Below, in pieces: positions 17,294 to 25,808 of a DNA stretch of 35,718 nt. Location of the stretch: contig NZ_WOEI01000018.1 in NCBI RefSeq assembly GCF_009733925.1, positions 1 to 35,718 on the forward strand. The letters are read 5' to 3'. The position numbers and the translations under genes were made by a program. Numbering within the stretch: position 1 is the stretch's first letter; every line of letters begins with the position of its first letter. Under the pieces are notes generated by a model that saw only the letters and a program-made list of their open reading frames with translations, was not told where the DNA came from and made no database searches. Origin of the DNA: Streptobacillus canis. Lineage in GTDB: Bacteria; Fusobacteriota; Fusobacteriia; Fusobacteriales; Leptotrichiaceae.

Positions 17294-17707
17294 TTGTTTA
17301 ACTATAAAGTAATCATAAATAAGGGAAGTGATAATTTAAACATAGAACAAGCGGAAATATTTGATTTAAATTATACTATAAAATCAAGAAATGACAGTTT
17401 AGTTTTAGGTGATAAATCTATATCTGTATTATTAGGAATAAAGTTTTTAAATGATCCAAATGATAAAACTATTCGTGAAAATAGTAAGAAAAAATTAAAA
17501 GAAATATTTAATTGGAGTAAATCTATAGATGATTATAGAAAAATCATTATACAAGAAATACTAACAGAAGACGAAATTATTGAAATTAGTTTTGAAGGAA
17601 TGTATATTGAAGAAATAACAAAAAAATATAATGTTGAAAACATAGGAGAATATTTGATATTATTAAAGCAAAAAATACTACAAAATAACAAAATAAAAAT
17701 TGAATAG
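17294..17707 (+). CDS. small protein, possibly tail-tube/Hcp-like
   Basis: The start is TTG at 17294 with AGGGAGGG seven bases ahead. The 137-residue product is predicted, by eye, to be mainly beta with one amphipathic helix (TIRENSKKKLKEIFNW, about 60-76) set between strands, then beta strands KIIIQEIL, IEISFEGMYIEEIT and EYLILLKQKI. One helix within a small beta-barrel, plus location just before a VgrG-like gene, recalls Hcp/tail-tube proteins. No diagnostic motif confirms this, so I keep it as a hypothesis. It could equally be a small adaptor. The next gene starts 9 nt after its stop, behind a run of G. Confidence 0.55.
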   Translation: MFNYKVIINKGSDNLNIEQAEIFDLNYTIKSRNDSLVLGDKSISVLLGIKFLNDPNDKTIRENSKKKLKEIFNWSKSIDDYRKIIIQEILTEDEIIEISFEGMYIEEITKKYNVENIGEYLILLKQKILQNNKIKIE

Positions 17708-17716
17708 GGGGTTAAT

Positions 17717-18283
17717 ATGAAATGTGTAGTTTTAAGAATAAATAATATAACTTTTGAAAATATATACATTTATGATTTTAAATCAAAATGTAAATTTAAC
17801 TCACATAATGAAGATATAGTAATCTTTTCATGTGATAAAGAATATGAGGAAAAATTAAATATAATTTTAGAAAGTGATGAAATTACATATGAGATAGTTG
17901 GATTAGAAAATAAAGAAATGAAAGGTCTTATAAAAGAATTACTAATTGAACCATTAAACGATTCAACAATTGTTGTAAGATTATGTGGTGTAGATGAAAG
18001 TATAAGACTTTCATTAAATAAAGGTTTAGTCAGACTTTATCAAGATACAAGATTACCAGTAAAACAAGTAATAGAAGACGTATTAAAAGATTATGGTTTT
18101 AATTATCATATTTCTAAAAATATTAACATGGAAATTGGAAGGGTTTATTATCAATTTAATGAAGATGACTGGTCATTTTTAGTGAGAGTATTATCAGATT
18201 TTAATGAGAGAATATTTATTAATAGGGAAGGAATAATTGTCTTTGGTGAAGAACAATTATTTGAGGTAGAAGAAATTGCTTAA
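17717..18283 (+). CDS. VgrG/phage gpD-like spike protein, N-terminal part (gp27-like hub)
   Basis: This looks like the first part of a VgrG or phage late-control-D protein, the trimeric hub under the spike of contractile injection machines. In 188 residues the recognisable region is 108-178: LYQDTRLPVKQVIEDVLKDY, then YYQFNEDDWSFLVRVL followed by INREGIIVFGE. It corresponds to the VgrG hallmark of an aromatic-Gln motif, Asp-Trp and a helix before a glycine-rich strand. The chain stops in the middle of the hub: the second hub barrel and OB-fold are in the next ORF, in the +1 frame with an 8-nt overlap. Either VgrG is made of two chains or a +1 shift joins them. Confidence 0.72.
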   Translation: MKCVVLRINNITFENIYIYDFKSKCKFNSHNEDIVIFSCDKEYEEKLNIILESDEITYEIVGLENKEMKGLIKELLIEPLNDSTIVVRLCGVDESIRLSLNKGLVRLYQDTRLPVKQVIEDVLKDYGFNYHISKNINMEIGRVYYQFNEDDWSFLVRVLSDFNERIFINREGIIVFGEEQLFEVEEIA

Positions 18284-19085
18284 AGTAAAACAAAAATACT
18301 TAAATGGTAATTACATGATACAATTTGAATCAGAAAAAATATATTCTTTAGGAAAAATTATTAAATATAAAGATCAAAAATATATTGTAAATGAAACTGA
18401 AATTGGTTTAAAAAATAATTTCTACTTTAGTACAGTAACCTGTACTAAAGTAGGAGACTTTAAAATCAAATCAAAAAGAAATTTAAATATAATTGGTAGC
18501 TCTTTAAAGGGGAGAGTGGTTAAAATATTTTCAGAAGACGAAAAAGCTTATATGAATGTAGATTTTAGTGAATTTTTAGTTATGAATTTTGGTAAAATAC
18601 AGGAATTTGGTAAAAACTATGTTAGCATACCATATAAAACTTTCTACTCACAATCAAGTACTGGATTATTTCCAACTCCAGAAGTTAATGATGTTGTTGA
18701 TGTTATATTCATAAATGAAGATGAAAACAACATGAAGGTTTCATGGAGTTTAGAAAATGAAAATAGTTCGAGATTTAATGATGGAGAAAAAAGAAATTAT
18801 TTAAATAAAGAATTAGATTTAAATTTTAACAAGGATGTATTTAAAGTCAATTTTAAAAATAAGATTGATATTTTAGGAGGTGAGATTATACTAAATAGTA
18901 AAGATATATTATTAAAAACAAAAGAAAAATTAGGGTTAGCATCGGATTTTGATATAGCAATTGAGGCAAATGATGATTTACAAATTTATGGGAAAGAGGT
19001 GATGATAAAAAATAAAGGAAAGAGTTTAAGTTTTATTAGTGATGGGGATATACTCTTAAAGGGGAAAAAAATTCATAATGATTAA
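18276..19085 (+). CDS. VgrG/phage baseplate V-like spike protein, C-terminal part
   Basis: This continues the hub/spike. It starts at TTG 18276, overlapping the previous stop by 8 nt, with GAGGTAGAAG upstream. Residues about 5-60 look like the second hub barrel (KYIVNETEIGLKNN style), 75-165 like the gp5/VgrG OB-fold with the typical YKTFYSQSSTGLFPTPEVND and VDVIFINEDENN, and 190-269 like a repetitive beta region (KIDILGGEIILNSKDILLKT, then IAIEANDDLQIYGKEVMIKN) resembling the beta-helix needle of spikes. The coding region carries a perfect 14-bp inverted repeat at 18422-18453. It would be capped by the PAAR-like protein encoded next. Confidence 0.7.
   Translation: MLKVKQKYLNGNYMIQFESEKIYSLGKIIKYKDQKYIVNETEIGLKNNFYFSTVTCTKVGDFKIKSKRNLNIIGSSLKGRVVKIFSEDEKAYMNVDFSEFLVMNFGKIQEFGKNYVSIPYKTFYSQSSTGLFPTPEVNDVVDVIFINEDENNMKVSWSLENENSSRFNDGEKRNYLNKELDLNFNKDVFKVNFKNKIDILGGEIILNSKDILLKTKEKLGLASDFDIAIEANDDLQIYGKEVMIKNKGKSLSFISDGDILLKGKKIHND
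18422..18453. repeat. perfect 14-bp inverted repeat inside the spike gene
   Basis: CTACTTTAGTACAG (18422-18435), loop TAAC (18436-18439) and CTGTACTAAAGTAG (18440-18453) are exact reverse complements. They code for residues within the second hub barrel, around FYFSTVTCTKVG. No T-run follows, so it is not an ordinary terminator. Such length and perfection are far beyond chance for an A/T-rich coding sequence. Confidence 0.9.
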
Positions 19086-19096
19086 GAGGTGAATAA

Positions 19097-22000
19097 ATGG
19101 ATTTTAATAAAGTTGAGGAAATAAAAAAGACAAAAGAAATTACTGATTTTTTGATAAATTAGCAGATATATTCTTATTAAAAACATATAATGATATTGAT
19201 GATTACACTTTTGGAAGATATTCATTAAATAAGCTAAAAGTGGTAGAAAAATTCCCAAACACAGACTTTGACTACCTGGTCTACACAACAGAAGGCCATG
19301 AGATGCAAAATGAGTTAATAATTATGGAATTAATGGATATCGCTGAAGAAATAAATCCAATATTACAAGAATTTAATGATCAAGAAATTTATGTAGATGA
19401 AAAAATAAAGTATTTTTACAATCATAGTGAGATAGACTTTAAAAATATAAAATCTAAAAACTCAAATTTTATAAATCTTATTGATTATAGAGGTAAAAAT
19501 TTAAAAATAAATATAGCTGGAATTTTAGCAACGGCTTTTATATTTGGTATAAAATCTACAAAAGATTTTTTGAAAGAAAAGAATGGAATATATCTTGATC
19601 ATAATATGATTCCAATAACTGAATATTATAAAAATTTTGAAATAATAGATATAGCAAATATATTTATCAAAAAAATTGAAGAAGTTGTAGTACCAATTGA
19701 AAATAAGGAAGATGAGGAATTTATTGAAAAAATTCCTGAAAATGATAAAAAAGATTTTTTTGGACAAGATAGTAAAACAAGCCTCTCTTCTGTTATTGAT
19801 GCTCTTAAGAATCCAGAAATTTTAAAGGTAATCTTAGAGTTAATAAAAAATAAAAAGAATAATACCTTAGATGTTAAAAAATTAAATGATACTTTTAAGG
19901 ATTCGGAATTGATAAAAATAAAAGACTTTGAAACAGAGAAATTTGTTGATAAAACAACAAAAAAAATGGTAAAGCAAAATAATGATGTAAATAGATTATT
20001 AAAAGAAAAGTATGAATCAAAAGAATATAATCAAAAACCTAGTCATTATATTGAAAAAACAACCAATAGAGATACTTTAGAAGATGATAACGAAGACATA
20101 GATACAATACTTAATAACTATGAAAAAAATAGTAAAGATAATTCAGGTATAGGTGATGTAATTAGACAAAGAGGTTATGATGATTTTAGAGATATTTCAA
20201 AAAAAGATAAAAAGTTAAATATTGAAGATATGATATATTTAATTCTAAAGAATAACAAAGGAGAAGAAGAATTAAGAAAATTAGAAAATTGTTTGGGAGA
20301 ATATAGTTGTAGATATATCAATGAAAATCTTTTAAACAAAATAAAATCTTTCACAAAAAATTTGTTCTTATCAAAAGTTAGTGAGTTAATAAATAGAAAT
20401 CTAAAATATACTGGAATAGATTATCAAATTGATTTAACAGAATACGACTATTTGAAATTTGGTAAGAAAGATATAGACGATGTTAAGATTAGAGGTGATA
20501 AAAGAATTCTAGATTTTCTTAAGATAAACAATTTAGTAAAAAAAAGCTTTGAGGTGGATTCAAAAGGGGTGAGAATTTATCCAAGATCTAGAAGGATTTT
20601 TGACAATATTTTAATTGAATATATAAAGAAGAGGTTAAATTTTAAAAAAGAAAATTTTGATGGTATTGATATTAAAGATGCCAATCACTGTAGAAATATA
20701 CTTATTTTGTTGGATGAACTTACTAATGGACTAGCAGAAGATGATTATTCAAGATTAGATGAAATTGGTAGTGAATTAAATATTACAAAAATGATTATTG
20801 CTTTACTTAAAAATAAATTTAGGTATAGTAATAAATTATTAGAATTATTAAATTCAAGTATTGATAAAAATTATGATGAATATACTAAAGATTCTACAAG
20901 ATCAATTGATAAATCAAGTATATTGAATATTTTTCCAACAAGTATTAGCTTAGAAAAACATTGTGAGATAAAGAAAATTAGAGGTATTTATTTTTTCTAT
21001 AAATCATTTTATGAAGATGAAAAAAATAAAATTTTAAAATCTGAAACAATTGCAACTACAAGTGTTTTAGTAAAGTGTAGTATGTGTCCTACTCCAAGTA
21101 GATTTATAACAGGTAGTGTTAATACTTTTGTTAAAGGAGATATGGTATTAACTGAAAATGATAAATTAATTACGCCATTTGCTACATGTGCTTTATCTAA
21201 AATTTGTTCTATTAATATTTTAACAAGTAATTGGAATAATGTATCAAATATTACATATTTAAATGCTAGAGCACTATTAATTAGTTCAAATATCAATTGT
21301 TCTGTTGGAGGGTTAATAACTTTAGAATCGACAATAAATAAAAATGTTTTAAAATCAGAGATTAAAGTAAGTAATATTCAAAGTGATAATAAGACCAAAA
21401 AGATAAGTCCATTTAGGACTAAGTTTGAACTTAAAGAATTTTTAAATGACAGGATTATTTCTTTTAAAAAAATAAATGAATTTTATCTGATGAAAGAAAA
21501 TTCAATGAAATTCATTAAAAATTTAGAAATATTTATGAGAGAATCTGAAAAGATACTAGCAAGTTTTTTAAAACTTAAATATTTTGAAGATAAAATTGAC
21601 TACAAGTATGCAATTTATGATGATCTAAAAATTATTGATATTTCTGATGTATCTGAAGTAGTAAAAGAATATTATTATTGTTTTATCAATAGAAAAAACA
21701 ATAATAAAGGAACAAAAATTTACGAAAAATATGGGAAAAATATTAATGCTCATGATTTTGTTGAAGAATATTTAAAAGACTGTAATTTTATTAATTCGGA
21801 TTATGAGGTGGATGAAGGTAGAAATTTAAATGAGCCAATTTGGATTAGATATTTGTTAAAAGAATATAATAGGTATAAAAATAGAAAAAGAAATATGACT
21901 CTTAATGAAGAATTTAAAAGAAAAATAGTTGAATATCATAAAATAGGTGGAGGTATTGATGCAAATAGCCAAAAACCGTGGTGTGCTTCTTTTGCAAATT

Positions 22001-22344
22001 GGATATTACATATCTCAGGAATTGGATCATATAAAACTCCTTCTTCACAAGAAATGATTAAAAAATTAAATAGAATAGATAAATCGTTATATGGTTCTAT
22101 TGTAATTTATACAAAATATGATGAAAATAATAATTCGACAGGTCATGGACACATTACCTTCATATTAGGAATAACAGATGATAAAAAGCAATATATCTGT
22201 TTAGGGGGTAACCAAGATAGGGAGATTAAATTTAGTAAGTATTATGTAAATAAAAAAATGGGAGTAAAAGGTGGTTATTTTAAAATTAATGGAATATTTT
22301 GGCCACCAGGATACCCAGTTGAAGGAATTCAGGAAATAAAATAG
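19097..22344 (+). CDS. PAAR-like (DUF4280) protein with C-terminal NlpC/P60-like amidase; N-terminus out of frame
   Basis: The true start is probably ATG 19097, with GAGGTG before it. That frame stops at 19162 after 21 codons, but a -1 step in a T6 tract (19147-19152) continues without gap as FDKLADIFLLKTYND into the long frame, giving about 1082 residues. The long frame's first own start, GTG 19240, has no Shine-Dalgarno. Order: helical N-terminal half; PAAR-like domain (about 21050-21340) with paired cysteines KCSMC, FATCALSKIC and NCSVGG as in DUF4280; then a TIGR02594/NlpC-P60-like domain (about 21900-22310) with Cys codon 21982 (WCASFANW), His 22150 (GHGHITFI) and GGNQ (Asn 22210). I infer a spike-tip protein delivering a peptidoglycan hydrolase. 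Whether the shift is programmed, a phase switch, a mutation or an assembly error is open. Confidence 0.72.
19147..19153 (+). other. candidate -1 frameshift site (T TTT TTG)
   Basis: The zero frame from ATG 19097 reads GAT TTT TTG, so T-TTT-TTG lies in exact register for an X XXY YYZ slippery heptamer. Slipping back one base enters the 1034-codon frame, which is open from 19147. The nearest internal Shine-Dalgarno-like site (GAGG, 19115-19118) is about 30 nt upstream, further than is usual for a stimulator, and I see no strong downstream stem. Confidence 0.5.
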
Positions 22345-22352
22345 GGGGGAAA

Positions 22353-23453
22353 ATGAGAAAATTAATATTATTATTTTTAATTTATTCTAATGTTGTATTG
22401 GCAAATAATAATGCTAAAATTAATACAAGCGAGGAAATAAAAAATTTAAAAAAAGAGATTGAAAAAATAAAGATAGAAAAAGATAGAGAAATTGATGAAA
22501 TAAAGAAAGAGAGAGAAAGAGAAAAAAATGATGTAGAAAATTTAAAATATGAAGGTTTAGATGTACATGCAAGATCAGAAATAGATGAATATTCTATAAA
22601 TATGTCACAGAAGTTAGACTTGTTAAAAGACAAATTGAAATCAAGATATAAGATTGGTAAAATAGAAAGTTCGGGGGAAAGTTTTTTAACAAGTCTTGAT
22701 AATGAGGATACTAAGTTTAATTTTGGTATTATAAATAAATCATTTGTTAGTAAAAATTCATATAAAAATAATACAGATATTTTTTTCATAAAAAATATTA
22801 ATAACGATGGAAATATATTTGGTGTTGGAGTATACGGGGGTTACATCAACACTAAATATAAGAAATTTACTAATAAAGATTTACATGGTTTTGATATAGG
22901 TGTAATTATTGAAGGTACTTTACCAGATTATGGTATAAATTTTGTAAGTTTAAATGAATTTAATAAAGATTTTAAAATTAAAGATAATTATTCCTCAAAT
23001 TCAATTGTAGGAGGGGTAGGTTTAATGTATAAAAAAAGTTTCGGTTCAATATTTTATGTAGAACCATTGGCTTTTATGCTCTATGGAAGTAATATAAATT
23101 CAAAACTTAAATTTAATAATACAGATGTTTTGGTAAAAAATAATTTTATGTATAGTGCAGGTGGAAATTTAAAATTAGGTTTAGAAAAAGAAATTGATGA
23201 AAATATATATAATTTTTTCATAGAGACTACATTTGATAAAAAAATAAAAAAAGAAAATAATTTAGTATTTAAATTTAAAGATAAAGATAGATATTCAAAT
23301 GTACAACTTGAAAATGATATAAATTTAGATTTAGGAATGGGGTTAGATATATTATTAAAAAAAGAACATCGATTACATATTGATGGAGGTATAAGTTTAA
23401 TCCCAGTTGAAAAGCTCTATAAAATAGGAGTATCTTATGAGCTTTTAAAATAA
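22353..23453 (+). CDS. outer-membrane protein: signal peptide, coiled coil and autotransporter-like beta-barrel
   Basis: The 366 residues start with a signal peptide (MRKLILLFLIYSNVVLA, cleavage near residue 17). Residues about 25-65 are a highly charged coiled coil (repeats of EIKNLKKEIEKIKIEKDREI type). From about 105 on, alternating aromatic and hydrophobic residues with Gly-rich turns (NIFGVGVYGGYI, GGVGLMYKKSFGSIFYVEP, GMGLDILLKK) read as the 10-12 strands of an outer-membrane barrel like the autotransporter translocator. The last strand YKIGVSYELLK ends in Lys rather than the usual Phe. No long passenger is present. It starts nine bases after the effector stop behind a G6 tract and ends the operon. 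A secretion, adhesion or effector-protection role is conjecture. Confidence 0.75.
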   Translation: MRKLILLFLIYSNVVLANNNAKINTSEEIKNLKKEIEKIKIEKDREIDEIKKEREREKNDVENLKYEGLDVHARSEIDEYSINMSQKLDLLKDKLKSRYKIGKIESSGESFLTSLDNEDTKFNFGIINKSFVSKNSYKNNTDIFFIKNINNDGNIFGVGVYGGYINTKYKKFTNKDLHGFDIGVIIEGTLPDYGINFVSLNEFNKDFKIKDNYSSNSIVGGVGLMYKKSFGSIFYVEPLAFMLYGSNINSKLKFNNTDVLVKNNFMYSAGGNLKLGLEKEIDENIYNFFIETTFDKKIKKENNLVFKFKDKDRYSNVQLENDINLDLGMGLDILLKKEHRLHIDGGISLIPVEKLYKIGVSYELLK

Positions 23454-23477
23454 TGCTACCCACCATTATTATCTATA

Positions 23478-23512
23478 AAAAATACTGGCTTAGGTCAGTA
23501 TTTTTATTTTTT
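23478..23512 (+). terminator. rho-independent terminator closing the accessory operon
   Basis: AAAAATACTG (23478-23487) pairs with CAGTATTTTT (23496-23505) around loop GCTTAGGT, followed by ATTTTTTT. It stands 24 nt after the barrel-protein stop and just before the typA promoter. Confidence 0.87.
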
Positions 23513-23514
23513 TC

Positions 23515-23543
23515 TTGACATTAATATTGTTATGGTGTACTAT
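23515..23543 (+). promoter_or_regulatory. sigma-70 promoter of typA
   Basis: TTGACA (23515-23520), a 17-bp spacer and TACTAT (23538-23543). The leader to the typA ATG at 23638 would be about 88 nt. Confidence 0.8.
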
Positions 23544-23598
23544 ATAAATATAACGACGGTACTGTTAACATGAAAATATATACAAAGATTAGAAAAAA

Positions 23599-23607
23599 TG
23601 CTATAAT
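23599..23607 (+). promoter_or_regulatory. possible second typA promoter, extended -10
   Basis: TGCTATAAT is a full extended -10 element, but no -35 box is present 17 bp upstream. Initiation near 23614 would give a leader of about 24 nt holding GGAAGG. Confidence 0.4.
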
Positions 23608-23637
23608 ATTATGATGAAATATAGGAAGGTTAAGAAA

Positions 23638-25449
23638 ATGAAAATTAAAAACATAGCTATTATAGCACACGTAGATCATGGGAAAACAACACTAGTAGAT
23701 GCTTTATTAAGACAATCTGGAACTTTTTCTCAACATGAAAAATTACAAGAAAGAGTAATGGATAGTAATGACATTGAAAGAGAAAGAGGAATAACAATAT
23801 TTTCAAAGAATGCTTCAATACATTATAATGGGTATAAAATTAATATTGTTGATACACCTGGTCACTCAGATTTTGGAGGAGAGGTACAAAGAATATTAAA
23901 AATGGTTGATTCAGTATTACTTTTAGTTGATGCATTTGAAGGAGTAATGCCACAAACAAAGTATGTATTAAAACAAGCTTTAGAACATGGTTTAAACCCA
24001 ATTGTAGTTATTAATAAAATTGATAGACCAAATTCTGATCCAGAAAATGTTGTTAATATGGTATTTGATTTATTTGTTGAATTAGGTGCGAATGATGTAC
24101 AACTAGATTTTCCGGTGGTTTATGCATCAGCAAAAGCAGGTATTGCTAAATTAAATTTAAAAGATGATAGACAAAATATGAAGGATTTATTTGATTTAAT
24201 TATCGAAAAAGTACCTCAACCTGAAGGAGATATAAATGAAACTCTTCAAATGCTTGTAACTAATATAGAATATGATGAATATGTTGGTAAACTTGCAACA
24301 GGAAGAGTATATAATGGTACTATCTCTAGAAATCAAGATATAGTATTAGTAAAAAGAGATGGGAATCAAGTAAAATCTAAAATTAGTAGAATATATGGAT
24401 ATGAAGGATTAAAAAGAGTTGAATTAGAAACAGTAAGTGCTGGAGAAATAATAACAGTTGCAGGGATAGAAGGTGTAGATATAGGAGAAACAATTTCTGA
24501 TAAAGATAATGTTAGAGCATTACCTTTAATTGATATTGATGAACCAACTCTAGCAATGCACTTTATTGTAAATGACTCACCATTTGCAGGAAGAGATGGG
24601 AAATTTATTACTTCAAGAAATATATTGGAAAGATTAACAAAAGAAGTGAATCACAATGTGAGTATGAAACTTGAACAAACTGATTCTCCAGATGTATTCT
24701 TAGTAAAAGGTCGTGGAGAACTTCAATTATCAATACTTTTAGAAAATATGAGAAGAGAAGGTTATGAAGTACAAGTATCAAAACCAAAGGTAATATTTAA
24801 AGAGGTTGATGGAGTTTTACTTGAGCCAATTGAATATGCAACAATAGATGTAGCAGATGAGTTTGTTGGTGTAGTAATTGAAAAAATTGGAGTTAGAAAA
24901 GGTGAAATGACAAATCTTGTTCAAGGTGGAGATGGTTATACAAGGCTTGAATTTAAAGTTCCAGCAAGATGTTTAATTGGATTTAGAAATGAATTCTTAA
25001 CAGATACAAGAGGTACAGGTATTTTAAATCATACATTTTATGATTATGAAAAATATAAAGGAGATGTTCCTAATTTTAGAAAAGGTGCATTAATTTCAAT
25101 GGAAAATGGAACTACATTTGCATACGCTTTAAATAACTTACAACCAAGAGGTATTTTATTTGTTGAACCAGGTGTTGAAGTATATGAAGGTATGATAGTA
25201 GGAGAACATACAAGAGACAATGATTTAGTTGTTAATGCTTGTAAAGGTAAAAAACTTACAAATATGAGAGCGGCAGGATCAGATGATAATGTAAAATTAG
25301 CTCCAGCAAGAGTATTTACATTAGAAATGGCACTTGAATATATTAATGATGATGAATTAGTTGAAATAACACCAAATGAAATAAGACTTAGAAAAAAATT
25401 ATTAACTGAAAATGAAAGAAAAAAAGCTAGAAATAGTATAGATAGGTGA
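23638..25449 (+). CDS. typA: ribosome-associated GTPase TypA/BipA
   Basis: This translational GTPase binds the ribosome, aids 50S assembly and matters for stress and low-temperature growth. From the ATG at 23638, preceded by GGAAGG and matching the family N-terminus MKIKNIAIIAHVDHGKT, it has 603 residues, a normal length. An in-frame ATG at 23611 would add nine atypical residues. Motifs: P-loop AHVDHGKT (10-17), switch DTPGH (72-76), NKID (127-130), then EF-Tu-like domain II, EF-G-like domains III and V, and the BipA-specific C-terminal domain (GRGELQLSILLENMRREGYE, TRGTGILNHTF). The next gene begins five bases after its stop. Confidence 0.97.
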   Translation: MKIKNIAIIAHVDHGKTTLVDALLRQSGTFSQHEKLQERVMDSNDIERERGITIFSKNASIHYNGYKINIVDTPGHSDFGGEVQRILKMVDSVLLLVDAFEGVMPQTKYVLKQALEHGLNPIVVINKIDRPNSDPENVVNMVFDLFVELGANDVQLDFPVVYASAKAGIAKLNLKDDRQNMKDLFDLIIEKVPQPEGDINETLQMLVTNIEYDEYVGKLATGRVYNGTISRNQDIVLVKRDGNQVKSKISRIYGYEGLKRVELETVSAGEIITVAGIEGVDIGETISDKDNVRALPLIDIDEPTLAMHFIVNDSPFAGRDGKFITSRNILERLTKEVNHNVSMKLEQTDSPDVFLVKGRGELQLSILLENMRREGYEVQVSKPKVIFKEVDGVLLEPIEYATIDVADEFVGVVIEKIGVRKGEMTNLVQGGDGYTRLEFKVPARCLIGFRNEFLTDTRGTGILNHTFYDYEKYKGDVPNFRKGALISMENGTTFAYALNNLQPRGILFVEPGVEVYEGMIVGEHTRDNDLVVNACKGKKLTNMRAAGSDDNVKLAPARVFTLEMALEYINDDELVEITPNEIRLRKKLLTENERKKARNSIDR

Positions 25450-25453
25450 TAAA

Positions 25454-25792
25454 ATGGAATTATTTTTATTAATAAATGTATTTTTAACTCCAGTATTAAT
25501 GATACTTTTAGGCTATCTTTGGACTAAAAGATTTCCAGCAAAAGTAAATAAACTTTATGGATATAGGACTAAGTGGTCTATGCTATCTCAAGAAACTTGG
25601 ATTTTTGCTAATAAAATGTTTTCAAGATTATTTTTATTATTTGGAATTATTTCAGTAATTTTTACAGGAATTTATGATAAATCTAAATTCACGTCTTTAA
25701 TTTTTATACAAATTATTCTATTATTAATACCATTTTTAATAACAGAAGTTACTTTAAGAATAGTTTTTAATGATAAAGGTGAAAAAAAATAA
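25454..25792 (+). CDS. SdpI-like small membrane protein
   Basis: This 112-residue membrane protein has three hydrophobic segments (about 3-22, 58-76, 82-102). The stretch YGYRTKWSMLSQETWIFAN between helices one and two is the hallmark of the SdpI/YhfL group, in B. subtilis including the immunity protein against the SdpC toxin. Most family members are not proven immunity factors, so only membership is claimed. TAGGTG precedes the ATG. It lies between typA and the TolC-type gene with a few bases on either side, so it is probably co-transcribed with one or both. Confidence 0.75.
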   Translation: MELFLLINVFLTPVLMILLGYLWTKRFPAKVNKLYGYRTKWSMLSQETWIFANKMFSRLFLLFGIISVIFTGIYDKSKFTSLIFIQIILLLIPFLITEVTLRIVFNDKGEKK

Positions 25793-25808
25793 AGGAGGAG
25801 AGATTTAT

